From NCBI GenBank assembly GCA_015659035.1, contig DQNS01000001.1, positions 1 through 64,000 on the forward strand: DNA of 64,000 nt, in the 5' to 3' direction. Made by a program: the position numbers and the translations under genes. The stretch comes from Acidobacteriota bacterium (GTDB lineage: Bacteria; Acidobacteriota; Vicinamibacteria; Vicinamibacterales; UBA8438). Below, piece after piece: positions 29,971 through 39,666 of the stretch. Each line of letters opens with the position of its first letter. Positions within the stretch are counted from its first letter, which is position 1. The notes below the pieces were generated by a model. It did not search any database, was not told the DNA's origin, and saw only the letters and a list, made by a program, of their open reading frames with translations.

Positions 29971-31113
29971 CTATCTGGCTCCCGCTGAGGCGACGTAGGG
30001 CTGCCCGATCAACAGCGCCGGGTCCGCGTCGGCCTTCGGCACGAGTTTCTGGGTGCGCCCCAGCTGGTTGTCGGATCCGTACAGATTGCCATCGGTGTCG
30101 ACGGCGAACGAGTGCATCTCGAGAAACCGCCCCGGTCCTTCGCTGTCCAGCGCCCATGTGTACAAGCGGTTGCCGTTCAGGTCGAGCTTGATGACCTCGG
30201 CCGGCGCAAGCTGGGTCACCCAGGCGTCATACCCGCTCACGATGATGTCGAGCGGGAGACCGAACCCGGGCCAGACCCCGATCGGCGCAATGTTCGCGTG
30301 ATACCACACCGCGGCCCGTGTCGTCTCGTTGAAGACCTGGACCCGGTGGTTGTCACGGTCGGCCACGTAGATCTGGCCGTCGGGCCCGACAGCCAGGCCG
30401 TGCACACCGTTGAACTGACCGCGTCCAGTCCCGCGTTCGCCGAACTCGGTGATGTAGTGGCCGTCGGCATCCAGGATGATGACGCGCGAGTTGACGAGTC
30501 CGTCGGCAACCAGCACCCTCCCATCGGGCAGGAACGCCACATCCTGCGGCCCCCCCAGATGGGTCTCGTCGTCACCGCTGACGTTCTTCTCGCCCAGCGT
30601 CATCAGTAGCTCGCTCCCATCGTTCGAGAACACGAAAATCTGATGCCCCGTCTCGTGCACCACCCACACGCGGCGTTCGGGGTCATACGGGCTGATCCTG
30701 ATCCGGTGCGGCCCGGGACCGTCCGAACCTTCGAACAGGTGATCCCACTGGTCCCAGACCGCGATCAGGTTGCCGTCGCCGTCAACGACAAAGATACAGT
30801 GCTGCCATGTACGGCGGTCCGCTTCCCGCAGCGCGTTGATCCCGATCGACCCCACGAAACCGGCGAACCCAGGCGGAACCGGGTCGGGCAAACGGGTCTC
30901 GCCCCGCTGGACCACGAAGATGCGGTCTGGCGACTCGGGGAACACGCCGGAGTTCCCACCCCACGCGAACCCGTCGTCCGCAAACGGCTTCAGCCAGCCG
31001 TCCACAACCTCATACGGACTCGGTCCCCTGGGCCCCAGATCCTGAAGCAACGCGGGCGCGGCACAGAGACCTCCCGCGACAACGGCTACGAGGACAAGAA
31101 CGGATTTGCGCAT
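29971..31113 (-). CDS. NHL-repeat / peptidyl-alpha-hydroxyglycine alpha-amidating lyase-like six-bladed propeller protein
   Basis: HLGGPQDVAFLPDGRVLVADGLVNSRVIILDADGHYITEFGERGTGRGQFNGVHGLAVGPDGQIYVADRDNHRVQVF. Confidence 0.85.
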   Translation of the reverse strand: MRKSVLVLVAVVAGGLCAAPALLQDLGPRGPSPYEVVDGWLKPFADDGFAWGGNSGVFPESPDRIFVVQRGETRLPDPVPPGFAGFVGSIGINALREADRRTWQHCIFVVDGDGNLIAVWDQWDHLFEGSDGPGPHRIRISPYDPERRVWVVHETGHQIFVFSNDGSELLMTLGEKNVSGDDETHLGGPQDVAFLPDGRVLVADGLVNSRVIILDADGHYITEFGERGTGRGQFNGVHGLAVGPDGQIYVADRDNHRVQVFNETTRAAVWYHANIAPIGVWPGFGLPLDIIVSGYDAWVTQLAPAEVIKLDLNGNRLYTWALDSEGPGRFLEMHSFAVDTDGNLYGSDNQLGRTQKLVPKADADPALLIGQPYVASAGAR

Positions 31114-31149
31114 GATCGGATTGCCTCCTGAAGCCCCCCGGGCGCGACA

Positions 31150-32283
31150 TCAAGCGGAATCGCGCCCCGACGCCCGCCACCGCAACCAGTGGTCGGCGAG
31201 CACGATCGCGACCATCGCCTCGGCCATCGGCACGAACCGTGGGAGCAGGCAGGGGTCGTGACGCCCCTTGGTGCTGACAGTGGTCGGCTCGCCGCTCGCG
31301 GTGACGGTCTCCTGCTCCCTTGGCAGGCTGCTGGTCGGCTTCACGGCGGCGCGCAGCACCAGAGGCATGCCGCTCGAGATGCCGCCCAGCATCCCGCCGT
31401 GGCGGTTGGTGCGTGTCGCGATCCGACGGGCCGGGGACGATGCCCCCGCCTCGGCGACGTAGAACAGATCGTTGTTCTGGCTGCCCCGCAGCACCGCGCA
31501 GCCGAACCCGACCCCGTATTCGACGCCCAGGACGGCCGGTAGGCTGAAGAGCGCCTTCGCCAGGTCCGCCTTCAACTTGTCGAACACCGGCTCGCCGAGT
31601 CCGGCCGGCACCCCGGTGGCCACGACCTCGGCAACCCCGCCGATCGAGTCGCGCGCCTCGCGCACCTGCTCGATCAGCGCCACCATCTCGGCCGCCCGCG
31701 TGGCGTCAGGACACCGGACAATGTTTGGAGTGCCGTCCGGCAACCGCTCGACCTGCTCGAGGGTCACCGCGGCCGGGTCGGCGATGTCGGCCACGATGCC
31801 GCCGACCTGCCGGACGTAGCCGATCACCCGGCCGCCGAACGCCGACGCGATCAGCTTCTTCGCCACCACGCCGGCGGCGACCCGCACCGTCGTTTCACGG
31901 GCGCTCGACCGGCCGCCACCCCGGTAGTCGCGTGCGCCGTACTTGGCGTCGTAGGTGAAGTCGGCGTGCCCCGGCCGGTATGTGTCCTTGATGTCGATGT
32001 AGTCGCGACTACGCTGGTCCTTGTTGCGAATCAGCACCGCGATGCTGGTGCCCGTAGTCTTGCCCTCGAACACGCCCGACAGAATCTCGGGCACGTCCGG
32101 CTCGTCCCGCGGCGTGACGATCCGGCTCTGCCCCGGGCGCCGGCGTGCCAGGTCCTCGGCCAGGTCCGCCTCGGCCAGCGGCAACCCGGGCGGGCAGCCA
32201 TCGATGACGACGACATACCCCGGACCGTGCGACTCGCCGGCCGTCGTGATGCGGAAGCTGTGTCCGAACGAATCACCGGGCAT
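31150..32283 (-). CDS. aroC: Chorismate synthase
   Basis: [97 protein letters not shown]. Confidence 0.97.
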   Translation of the reverse strand: MPGDSFGHSFRITTAGESHGPGYVVVIDGCPPGLPLAEADLAEDLARRRPGQSRIVTPRDEPDVPEILSGVFEGKTTGTSIAVLIRNKDQRSRDYIDIKDTYRPGHADFTYDAKYGARDYRGGGRSSARETTVRVAAGVVAKKLIASAFGGRVIGYVRQVGGIVADIADPAAVTLEQVERLPDGTPNIVRCPDATRAAEMVALIEQVREARDSIGGVAEVVATGVPAGLGEPVFDKLKADLAKALFSLPAVLGVEYGVGFGCAVLRGSQNNDLFYVAEAGASSPARRIATRTNRHGGMLGGISSGMPLVLRAAVKPTSSLPREQETVTASGEPTTVSTKGRHDPCLLPRFVPMAEAMVAIVLADHWLRWRASGRDSA

Positions 32284-32525
32284 GGGGAGATCTTACGACA
32301 CTAGGACTCGAACCGACGCACGGCGGCAGGCCTGATAGGATGACGGGTTGAGCACCTCTACCGCTGACCCTCTCCCAGGGGGAGAGGAAGAGAGCATCCA
32401 GGGGCGCTCTCAGCCTGCGTCCGATGATCACGCCACCTTCCCCCTCGAGCAGGCGGCTGATACGCCGAAAATGATGGAACGCCGCGAAGTAGTCTGCCAG
32501 ATCGTCCTGACGACAGACCGAGACG

Positions 32526-33203
32526 ATGAGCCTGCCGCCTGACCCTGTGACGAGATTCCGCGCGATCATCTTCGACCTGGGCGGCGTGGTGCTCGGGTCG
32601 CCGCTGCCGGCAATTGCCGCCTACGAGACCCAGACCGGGCTGCCCCCGCACTTCGTCGCCCGGCTGGTCGTCGAGGGTGGCGACGACGGTCCCTGGGCGC
32701 GTTTGGAGCGGGGCGAGCTGGACGCACAGGCGTTCGGCGCGGCATTCGAGCAACAAGCGGTCGCCGCCGGGTGCCGCCTGGACGGCGCCAGCCTGCTCGG
32801 TCGCATTGCAGACGCAACGGTGGTGCGTGCGCCCATGCTGACAGCGGTCCGACGGCTGCGTGACGCTGGGCTCCGCGTCGCCGCGCTGACCAACGCCTGG
32901 GCGACACCGGACCGTGAGTCGCGCGTGGCGTCGCTGGCACACGAGTTCGACTGTTTCGTCGAGTCGTTCCGAGTGGGGATGCGCAAGCCGGAACCGCGGA
33001 TCTACGAGCTGGTGTGCCGACGACTCGACGTCCAGCCCGCGGCGGCCATTTTTCTCGACGACCTGGGCGGCAACCTGAAACCGGCCCGCGCCATCGGCAT
33101 GACGACCATCAAGGTCGGAGACGCGGCCCCCGCGATCGCCGAGCTCGAGCGCCTCTTGGACGTCTCACTTCAGGCGTCGGTCGAACCCGAGCGTCATACC
33201 TGA
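32526..33203 (+). CDS. HAD family phosphatase/hydrolase
   Basis: RAIIFDLGGVVLGSPL, RVAALTNAWATP, GMRKPEPRIYELVCRRLDVQPAAAIFLDDLGGNLKPARAIGM. Confidence 0.93.
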   Translation: MSLPPDPVTRFRAIIFDLGGVVLGSPLPAIAAYETQTGLPPHFVARLVVEGGDDGPWARLERGELDAQAFGAAFEQQAVAAGCRLDGASLLGRIADATVVRAPMLTAVRRLRDAGLRVAALTNAWATPDRESRVASLAHEFDCFVESFRVGMRKPEPRIYELVCRRLDVQPAAAIFLDDLGGNLKPARAIGMTTIKVGDAAPAIAELERLLDVSLQASVEPERHT

Positions 33204-33238
33204 ATCACGAAGCCTCGACGGCTCGGCACTGATTTCTC

Positions 33239-33463
33239 CTAATTCAACCCCATCCCGATCACCAGCCCCATCGCGATCCCGACGCCGACGAAGATCGACC
33301 CGACCACGATCCCGACGGCGACGTTGCCCTTGGCCAGCTCGGCGTGCGCGTCGAATGGGGTCAGCCGATTGAAGACGCGGAATGCGACCGCCATGAAGAC
33401 GATCGTCAGCACCGCGCCCAGGATCGCGTAGACGAAATTGAGGACAAGAATCGAAAGTTCCAT
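33239..33463 (-). CDS. DUF350-like small membrane protein
   Basis: Start trimmed to MELSILVLNFVYAILGAVLTIVFMAVAFRVFNRLTPFDAHAELAKGNVAVGIVVGSIFVGVGIAMG. Confidence 0.75.
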   Translation of the reverse strand: MELSILVLNFVYAILGAVLTIVFMAVAFRVFNRLTPFDAHAELAKGNVAVGIVVGSIFVGVGIAMGLVIGMGLN

Positions 33464-33623
33464 CAGGGTCCGTAAGGAGATAAGAGTAGCATCTCTGGGC
33501 GTCGAGGCGCCCGGCCGGCCAGGCGTGAGGAGCGCGCATACCGGGAGGACGTAAACGACGAGCAACGCAGTCGGGCGGGATGCATCGACGGCCAGAATGG
33601 CACTGTGATTTCCTTACGGGCCC

Positions 33624-34262
33624 TCACCGCAGTACCTGCCTGATGTCGAGGATCCGGGCCACGTAGGCCACGGTCTCCTGGCTGCGTCGGCCGGTGACCC
33701 GCGGCAATTCCCCGGCGACCGAGTCCCACAACATCGCGTTCAGGCCCTCGCCCAACGCGAACTGCTGTGCCCGGAGAATGCTTGACCGACCGGCGTTGTA
33801 CGAGCCGAACGTGAACTTGAGCCGTTCAACCAGCGAACGGTCGGCCGCCCACACCACGAAGTGCTGCCGGTCGTACCAGATGCCGGCTGCGATGTTCCAG
33901 CGTGGCTGGTCGAGGGACCCGGTGATCGCCGGATTCTTGCGCTGAATCTCCGCGAAGGTGCGCGGCATGATCTGCATCACGCCGACCGCCCCGACCGGGG
34001 ACCGGGCATCCTCGCGCAGGTTCGACTCCGCCACCGCCTGCGCCTTGAAGTAGTGCCAGTCGAACCCGACGCCGAAAAACCGTTTGCTGTACTTGGTGAA
34101 GTGCTGGTCGTAGGTGGTGAACCGCTTGTAGCGGGCGAACGCCGCCAGGTCGTCCGGCGCGATGCCTTGCTGCGCCGTGTACACGACCGGCCCCAACGCC
34201 AGCGTCAGGAGCGCGAGCAACGCCAGCCGCCCCCACCGACGCCAGCTCGACGGGGCGATCAT
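33624..34262 (-). CDS. Lytic transglycosylase (SLT domain) protein
   Basis: FDWHYFKAQAVAESNLREDARSPVGAVGVMQIMPRTFAEIQRKNPAI...NIAAGIWYDRQHF. Confidence 0.9.
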   Translation of the reverse strand: MIAPSSWRRWGRLALLALLTLALGPVVYTAQQGIAPDDLAAFARYKRFTTYDQHFTKYSKRFFGVGFDWHYFKAQAVAESNLREDARSPVGAVGVMQIMPRTFAEIQRKNPAITGSLDQPRWNIAAGIWYDRQHFVVWAADRSLVERLKFTFGSYNAGRSSILRAQQFALGEGLNAMLWDSVAGELPRVTGRRSQETVAYVARILDIRQVLR

Positions 34263-34438
34263 TCCCTACGCCTCTTCCAGCGCGCCATGACCAACGTCGT
34301 CAGCCCGAGCATGATCTCGTCGATGAACGGAATCGGGTCCGGCACCAGCAGGTCGACCACAAAGAGCGCGCCGGCCACCACGAACAGCTGCCAGGACCGC
34401 AGACGCGACAGCCACCCAAGAAGGCCGCTACCGGACAT
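34259..34438 (-). CDS. Small (59 aa) membrane protein of unknown function
   Basis: Manual translation MSGSGLLGWLSRLRSWQLFVVAGALFVVDLLVPDPIPFIDEIMLGLTTLVMARWKRRRE*; ATGA overlap with the downstream SLT gene and overlap with the upstream hydrolase gene end. Below the ORF track size cut-off. Confidence 0.7.
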   Translation of the reverse strand: MSGSGLLGWLSRLRSWQLFVVAGALFVVDLLVPDPIPFIDEIMLGLTTLVMARWKRRRE

Positions 34439-35111
34439 GCTCGCGGTAGAAGGCCAGGGTGCGCGACCAGCAGGTGGCGGCGTACGCCGCGTGGTAGGCC
34501 TGGGCGCGAGTGTCGTTGAAGAAGGCGTGGTCCGCCCCCTCGAAGACCGTGATGTCGACCGACTTGCCGGCTGTCTTCAGGTCGGCTTCTAGCTGACGCG
34601 CCGCCGCGGGCGGCACGAACTCGTCCTTCTCGGCGAAGAATCCGAGCACCGGCGCCTCGAGCGTCGACAGGTTCGGCGTAACCTTCGGGTGAATGCCGTA
34701 GAACACGACACAGGCGCCGACCGACGCGTTCTCGCAGGCCGCATACAGCGAGAGCTGCCCCCCCATGCAGAACCCGACGGTCCCCACACGCGCGCTCGTC
34801 ACCTCATCGCGAGCCAACAGAGAATCGATGGCGCCGCGCAGGTCCTTCTCGACCCGTCCGATGTCGAGCGCCATCATCAGCTTGCCGGCGTCGTCGGGAC
34901 TCGTCGCGCTCTCGCCGTGATACAGATCGGGTGCGAGCGCCACGAACCCTTCGGCGGCGAAGCGGTCGGCTACCTCCTTGATGTGGTCGACGAGCCCCCA
35001 CCACTCCTGCAGCACGATGACACCCGGCCCGCTGCCGGCCGCCGGCACCGCCAGATACCCGCTGCCCGTCTTGCCGTTGCTCGGAAACTCGACCATCGAT
35101 CCCGACATCAC
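34428..35111 (-). CDS. Dienelactone hydrolase family protein
   Basis: SGPGVIVLQEWWGLVDHIKEVADRFAAEGFVALAPDLYHGE, VGTVGFCMGGQLSLYAA. Confidence 0.93.
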   Translation of the reverse strand: MMSGSMVEFPSNGKTGSGYLAVPAAGSGPGVIVLQEWWGLVDHIKEVADRFAAEGFVALAPDLYHGESATSPDDAGKLMMALDIGRVEKDLRGAIDSLLARDEVTSARVGTVGFCMGGQLSLYAACENASVGACVVFYGIHPKVTPNLSTLEAPVLGFFAEKDEFVPPAAARQLEADLKTAGKSVDITVFEGADHAFFNDTRAQAYHAAYAATCWSRTLAFYREHVR

Positions 35112-35200
35112 GTTTACTCCTTGGCTGCACCCGACGACCCTGCTTCTCCCGCCGTGGCCTCCTGACCGCCGCCTTGGCGACGGCGGTCGGCGGAGGCGGC

Positions 35201-36643
35201 TCAGTTCTGGCCGTGGGTCACGCCGGCGGTGTCAACCTCGACGACCGACAGACTCTGGGCCAGGTTCTCGACCGAACCACCGGCGACACCGGCCGACCCC
35301 CTCAGCGGGGCGTAGACCTCGAGGCTCGCCTGCAGGAGCGTGCCAGCGTACAACGCACGCGCCTCGTCGGCGTTGAGCCCTGCGCGGTGAATCATCCAGT
35401 CCCGGTAGTCGACCTGGGCCGGTGCCGCGAAACCGGCCACGCCGGCGCCACCCAGCACGAACCGGTCCGGCTGGAGCCGTTCGACGACCGAGCCCGCAAG
35501 TTCCCCGTCAACGAACAGCAGCGTCTCGCCACGCGCCACGTAGTGGCTCAGCACGACGTGATGCCACGCGCCGTCGGTGGCGTCTTGGTTCGAGACCACG
35601 GTCGCGCCCGAAGATGCCACGTAGGTCAGCCGCTCGTCGATCACCCCGACACGGGTGCGGGTCCGGCCGCTCGGAGCCAGGTCATAGACGTCGATCTGCC
35701 GCCGCTGCCGTCCGTACGCAAGCTGCGTCACCGAGGTCTCGAGCGTCTGCCCCGCGACCGCGGCCACCGTGCCGTCTCCGCTCGGCCGCACAAGGAAACT
35801 CACGGCGAAGGACCGCATCGGCGCGTCCGGTGAGAACGACAGCGGCGCGGCGGAACCGCCCTGCACCCGGACGAACCCGGGGTCGGCTGACGCGCGCGGC
35901 AGCGGCTTGCCGGCCGCCAGCGCGTCAAACAGGCTCGGCACGAAGGCGTGGGCCATCTCGGTGTGCCCGGCCGAGTTCGGATGCAGGGGATCGGCGACGA
36001 ACCCCGTCGCCCACCGGCCACCACCGTCATCGATCGCGCCGAGCAGGTTGACGCTCGGGACGTCCCAGGAATTGATCAGCAGGTTCATCCGACGGGTGTA
36101 TGCATACTCCCGCTCGTTGAAATCGCCGCGGGTATAGCACAAGGTCACGACCGGGACTATTCCTTTTGCGCGGGTCCGCTCGACCAGGGTCCAGAGACCG
36201 CTGGCGTACTGATCGAAGATGCGGTCCGCCTCATCCTTCGTTGCCGTGCACCGCCGGGTCTCTCCGGACGCGCACGCCATGATGCCCTCGTTGCCGAGCG
36301 AGAGCGCAAGCACCGCGAAGCCTGGATCGACGGTCGTCAGATACCGCGTGTCGGGTTCCGGCGCGCCCTCCGGCTCGAACCGCGGCGCGATCGTGATGGT
36401 GTTGTCGCCGCCCCGCGACCGGTTCAGCACCTCCCACCCACGCGGCTCGAGCAACGTCCGCATCCGGCCGGTGTAGCCCCCCTGTCCCGTCTCGTCGCCG
36501 GTCCCGTTGGGCACCGAGGAGCCGAAAAAGGCGACGCGGTGTTCGCGGTTAGCGGTGTCGGCCCCCTGCTGGGCGACCAGACCAATCGTCGCGAGGAGAC
36601 ACAGCGCAACGACGAACGACGGCAGGCGCGGTCTGATGGACAT
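35201..36643 (-). CDS. SGNH/GDSL hydrolase with LamG/concanavalin-like C-terminal domain
   Basis: RVAFFGSSVPNGTGDETGQGGYTGRMRTLLEPRGWEVLNRSRGGDNT, DPLHPNSAGHTEMAHAFVP; DGAWHHVVLSHYVARGETLLFVDGELAG typical of LamG. Confidence 0.83.
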   Translation of the reverse strand: MSIRPRLPSFVVALCLLATIGLVAQQGADTANREHRVAFFGSSVPNGTGDETGQGGYTGRMRTLLEPRGWEVLNRSRGGDNTITIAPRFEPEGAPEPDTRYLTTVDPGFAVLALSLGNEGIMACASGETRRCTATKDEADRIFDQYASGLWTLVERTRAKGIVPVVTLCYTRGDFNEREYAYTRRMNLLINSWDVPSVNLLGAIDDGGGRWATGFVADPLHPNSAGHTEMAHAFVPSLFDALAAGKPLPRASADPGFVRVQGGSAAPLSFSPDAPMRSFAVSFLVRPSGDGTVAAVAGQTLETSVTQLAYGRQRRQIDVYDLAPSGRTRTRVGVIDERLTYVASSGATVVSNQDATDGAWHHVVLSHYVARGETLLFVDGELAGSVVERLQPDRFVLGGAGVAGFAAPAQVDYRDWMIHRAGLNADEARALYAGTLLQASLEVYAPLRGSAGVAGGSVENLAQSLSVVEVDTAGVTHGQN

Positions 36644-36653
36644 GGCGATCTCC

Positions 36654-36977
36654 TTACGCGACGACGCGGCGGATTTTCCGATTCAGGCTGTGGATCTTAC
36701 GTCGCACGACCCGGAGCTCCTTGTGGTCGTGCGCCTCGATCGCCGCGTTGCGGGCAACCCGGAGCTCGCGCATCTGCGCCTTGATCGCCGCCTTGTCGAT
36801 GCCCTTCACGGCGTGCTGCTCATGAGACTCGACGCCGAGCACCTTGCACACCAGCGCCAACAGATCCGCCTTCTTCAGTGATCTGTATCCCTTGAGGTCG
36901 TCCGAGTCCTGCGCCTCGGCGATCTCGCGAAGCCCGGCCACGGTCATCTTGTGGAGCTCGTCGTATGTATGTGCCAT
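36654..36977 (-). CDS. Rho termination factor N-terminal-like domain small protein
   Basis: MAHTYDELHKMTVAGLREIAEAQDSDDLKGYRSLKKADLLALVCKVLGVE; basic helical C-terminus. Confidence 0.7.
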   Translation of the reverse strand: MAHTYDELHKMTVAGLREIAEAQDSDDLKGYRSLKKADLLALVCKVLGVESHEQHAVKGIDKAAIKAQMRELRVARNAAIEAHDHKELRVVRRKIHSLNRKIRRVVA

Positions 36978-37091
36978 AAAGTTCTCGCGATGCGTGCCTA
37001 GAGCCGCCGCTCACGGATACCGGCGTGGCCTCACCGTGCAAGCAGCATAACACCGAGCGTGCTGCCGCGGAGCGCTCCTGGGGCCGGTGCG

Positions 37092-37820
37092 CTACCGCCG
37101 CGTGTCAGCCGACACGTCGCGCTCGAGCGCGCCCTCCGCGTCATAGAACGCCACGCTGGCCCGGCCGTTGTCGGCGACACCCAGGACCAGGCGTGGACGC
37201 GTGCCATCGCCCAGGTTGACGACCGTCGAGCCCTGCACGGTGCCCATCGCCAGGCGTTGGGCACCGGCCGCATCCCACAGGTACAGGAACGGCGCGTCGT
37301 CTGCGGCCACCACGAGACCGACACCCCGTTGACCCGCGGTGTTGAACAGGCTGATGCGCGGCGTCCCCTGGTCGCCGACGGTCATCCGGAGCCGGGTCCG
37401 CCCGCGGTCCACCAGGCCAACAATCGGGGTGCCGCCGAAAGACCCGATGAGCACGCTTCGTGCCGCCTCGTCCCCGACCGTGATCACCGGCTCGTCGTCC
37501 CGAACGCTCGCCGACAGTCGGCCGACCCCGGCGGGGTTGTTGAACCGGAGCACCGGGGTGCCGTCCGGGTCCGCGCCGACGACGCCGCGCACCGTCCCGT
37601 CCGGTCCGTAGAAGGCCAGCGAGGTCATCCCCCGCTCATCCTCGCCGGCCAGCACGGCCCGCAGGCGCCCCTCCCTGTCGACAATGTTGATCTGCGAGGC
37701 GGTTACGACATCGCCCCCCTGGGCGCCGAGACGTGCCGTCAGGACGAGGTTCGACGCCGCCCCACCGACCAGAGACGCCAGCAGCATCGCCCCGATCATC
37801 CAGCCACGTTGCCATGACAT
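37092..37820 (-). CDS. Membrane-anchored repeat protein of unknown function
   Basis: Start trimmed to MSWQRGWMIGAMLLASLVGGAASNLVLTARL; degenerate repeats ending in SLAFYGPDG, PVLRFNNPAG, ISLFNTAG, SVAFYDAEG. Confidence 0.65.
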   Translation of the reverse strand: MSWQRGWMIGAMLLASLVGGAASNLVLTARLGAQGGDVVTASQINIVDREGRLRAVLAGEDERGMTSLAFYGPDGTVRGVVGADPDGTPVLRFNNPAGVGRLSASVRDDEPVITVGDEAARSVLIGSFGGTPIVGLVDRGRTRLRMTVGDQGTPRISLFNTAGQRGVGLVVAADDAPFLYLWDAAGAQRLAMGTVQGSTVVNLGDGTRPRLVLGVADNGRASVAFYDAEGALERDVSADTRR

Positions 37821-37899
37821 ACCAATCTCCTCCTCTCCCACGTCGGAGGCGCCGGCCTCCCCAGTCCGCGCGACGAGCAGCCCGAACCAGCACGCCAGA

Positions 37900-39225
37900 C
37901 TATTCGCCGTCGGCTTCGTCCACGGCGCTGAAATGTCGGCCACGGGTCTCCGGCCCCAGCCAGATCATGGCGGCCACCAGCAGCCCCGACCCGACGATAG
38001 CCAAGCGCATCGCACCGCCGATCGTCATCCCACCATCCTGCAGTTGCCCCAACACGAGCGGTGTCACCGACCCGACCGCCGCACCGACATGGTAGGACAG
38101 CCCCGGTCCGACCCCACGCACCGCGGTCGGGAACCGCTCGGTCAGATAGGCCGGCGCCATCCCCCAGATCCCGCCCCCGGTAGCGCCCATCAGCGCCGCA
38201 CCGACCAGCAGGCTTTGCGTGCTCGATGTGGTCAGGAAGAGCGGCACCGACGCGAGACCGGTCAGGGCGGCCAGGGTCACCGCCCCCCGACGGCCGAGCA
38301 CCCCCTCCGACGCCCGCCCCCACAGCGCGATGCCCACGATCGCCCCTAAGTTGAACGCCACCAGATACCGGAGCGGGTCCAGTTCGAGCTCTAGCAGGAA
38401 GGTCGGGTACCAGAAGGTGATCGAGTAGTAGGAAAACATGAACATCGAGATCAGCAGCGAGCTCTGGATGGTGACCCAGAGCAGATCCGGTCGCAACAGC
38501 CGGACGAGGGACACCCGGTCCTCAAGCGAGCGCTTCCCCGTTTCCTTCAGGTGTCGTTGCCGCGCCAGCCAGACCGGGCTCTCGTGCACGCCGGTGCGGA
38601 TCCACAGCACCAGCAGCGCCGGGATCACCCCGGTCCAGAACATCACACGCCAGCCGAGCGAGGACCCGGGTGTGTCGCTGAACGGGTCCGGCATTTCGTT
38701 GAAGACCGGGTAGACATACGAGAAGGTCAGCGCCGACAGGATGTAGCCCCAGTACCACCCACCCTGCAAGAGCCCCGACGCCAGCCCGCGTAGCCGGGTC
38801 GGCCAGTGCTCAAGTGCCAACGGCATCCCCGCCGCCCACTCCCCGCCCATGCCGATGCCAAAGAGCGCCCGGAACGCGAACAGCATCGCGTACGAGGTGG
38901 AGAATCCGCTCAGAAACGCGAACAACGAGAACCAGAGGATCGACAGCATCAGCGGAAGCTTGCGGCCGTACCGGTCGGCCATCACACCAGCGCCGAGCCC
39001 GCCGACCAGCCGGAACATCAGTGTCACGGTGCCCAGCGCACCCGCCAGCGCCGCATCCACCGTGAAGCTCTCCTGAATGTCGATCAGGATGAACGTCATG
39101 ATGGTGAAGTCGAACCCGTCGAGCAGCCAGCCGAAGAAGGTGGCGAGGAAGGCTCGCCACTGGCGGCCGTCGACCTGGCGATACCAGGGGCCGGGGGATT
39201 CGCTCACGCTCTGCTCTAAGCTCAT
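37900..39225 (-). CDS. MFS transporter (sugar/aromatic acid type)
   Basis: Start trimmed to MSLEQSVSESPGPWYRQVDGRQWRAFLATFFGWLLDGFDFTIMTFILIDI; GGLGAGVMADRYGRKLPLMLSI; GIGMGGEWAAGMPLALEHWPTRLRGLASG. Confidence 0.92.
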   Translation of the reverse strand: MSLEQSVSESPGPWYRQVDGRQWRAFLATFFGWLLDGFDFTIMTFILIDIQESFTVDAALAGALGTVTLMFRLVGGLGAGVMADRYGRKLPLMLSILWFSLFAFLSGFSTSYAMLFAFRALFGIGMGGEWAAGMPLALEHWPTRLRGLASGLLQGGWYWGYILSALTFSYVYPVFNEMPDPFSDTPGSSLGWRVMFWTGVIPALLVLWIRTGVHESPVWLARQRHLKETGKRSLEDRVSLVRLLRPDLLWVTIQSSLLISMFMFSYYSITFWYPTFLLELELDPLRYLVAFNLGAIVGIALWGRASEGVLGRRGAVTLAALTGLASVPLFLTTSSTQSLLVGAALMGATGGGIWGMAPAYLTERFPTAVRGVGPGLSYHVGAAVGSVTPLVLGQLQDGGMTIGGAMRLAIVGSGLLVAAMIWLGPETRGRHFSAVDEADGE

Positions 39226-39226
39226 T

Positions 39227-39265
39227 GGGCTACGGGCTTCAGGCTGCAGGCTGCAGGCGCCCGGG
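39227..39265. repeat. Heptanucleotide repeat array
   Basis: GGGCTAC GGGCTTC AGGCTGC AGGCTGC AGGCGCC CGGG: five 7-bp units directly abutting the MFS start codon region. Confidence 0.85.
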
Positions 39266-39534
39266 TTTCGTCGCGGGGCTGCCCAGTTGGACGCCGGACC
39301 GGCAGGGCGGAAAAATGGGCCTCCGGCAGGTCCAGTCCTCGGTTGCGGTGTGGGCCAGCGTACCAAGAAGCGGGCGATAGGTGGGCACGTCGTACCAGGG
39401 CAGAGCGTTGGCGGTGGCGCCACAACTGCCTGCCGCCCGTTTTACTCACTGACGCTGTTCGTCCTGCCTCACGGCCTCCAGCCGGACAGCCCCCCGGCAC
39501 CGCCCTCCTGCCTCCTGTCTCGTGAGAGCGCGCG

Positions 39535-39587
39535 GCGGGGCCGAGGATCTCGTAGACGCCGATGCGGGAGCCTGGACTGAGGGCCAT
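39535..39587 (-). pseudogene. N-terminal remnant of a serine/threonine protein kinase gene
   Basis: MALSPGSRIGVYEILGP matches the conserved N-terminus of bacterial STPKs (MALSPGxRxGxYEIxxxLGAGGMGEV) but the glycine loop is absent. Confidence 0.5.
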
Positions 39588-39619
39588 GACGGCGCAGGGG
39601 ACGCTGATTGGTGAAGCGT

Positions 39620-39662
39620 CCGATTATAGCGTCCGGGCTTGCGACCACCACCCTATAATCGG
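39620..39662. promoter_or_regulatory. Perfect 10-bp inverted repeat CCGATTATAG-N23-CTATAATCGG, possible promoter/operator
   Basis: Arms 39620-39629 and 39653-39662; each arm contains TATAAT reading outward, placed between the kinase remnant (-) and the MNT remnant (+). Confidence 0.55.
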
Positions 39663-39666
39663 AGCT

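Noticed and set aside
32273-32569. Minus ORF GGRLIVSVCRQDDLADYFAAFHHFRRISRLLEGEGGVIIGRRLRAPL as a gene remnant
   Set aside because: No recognisable family; part is generated by the CCCTCTCCC repeat and by the N-terminus of the HAD gene on the other strand.
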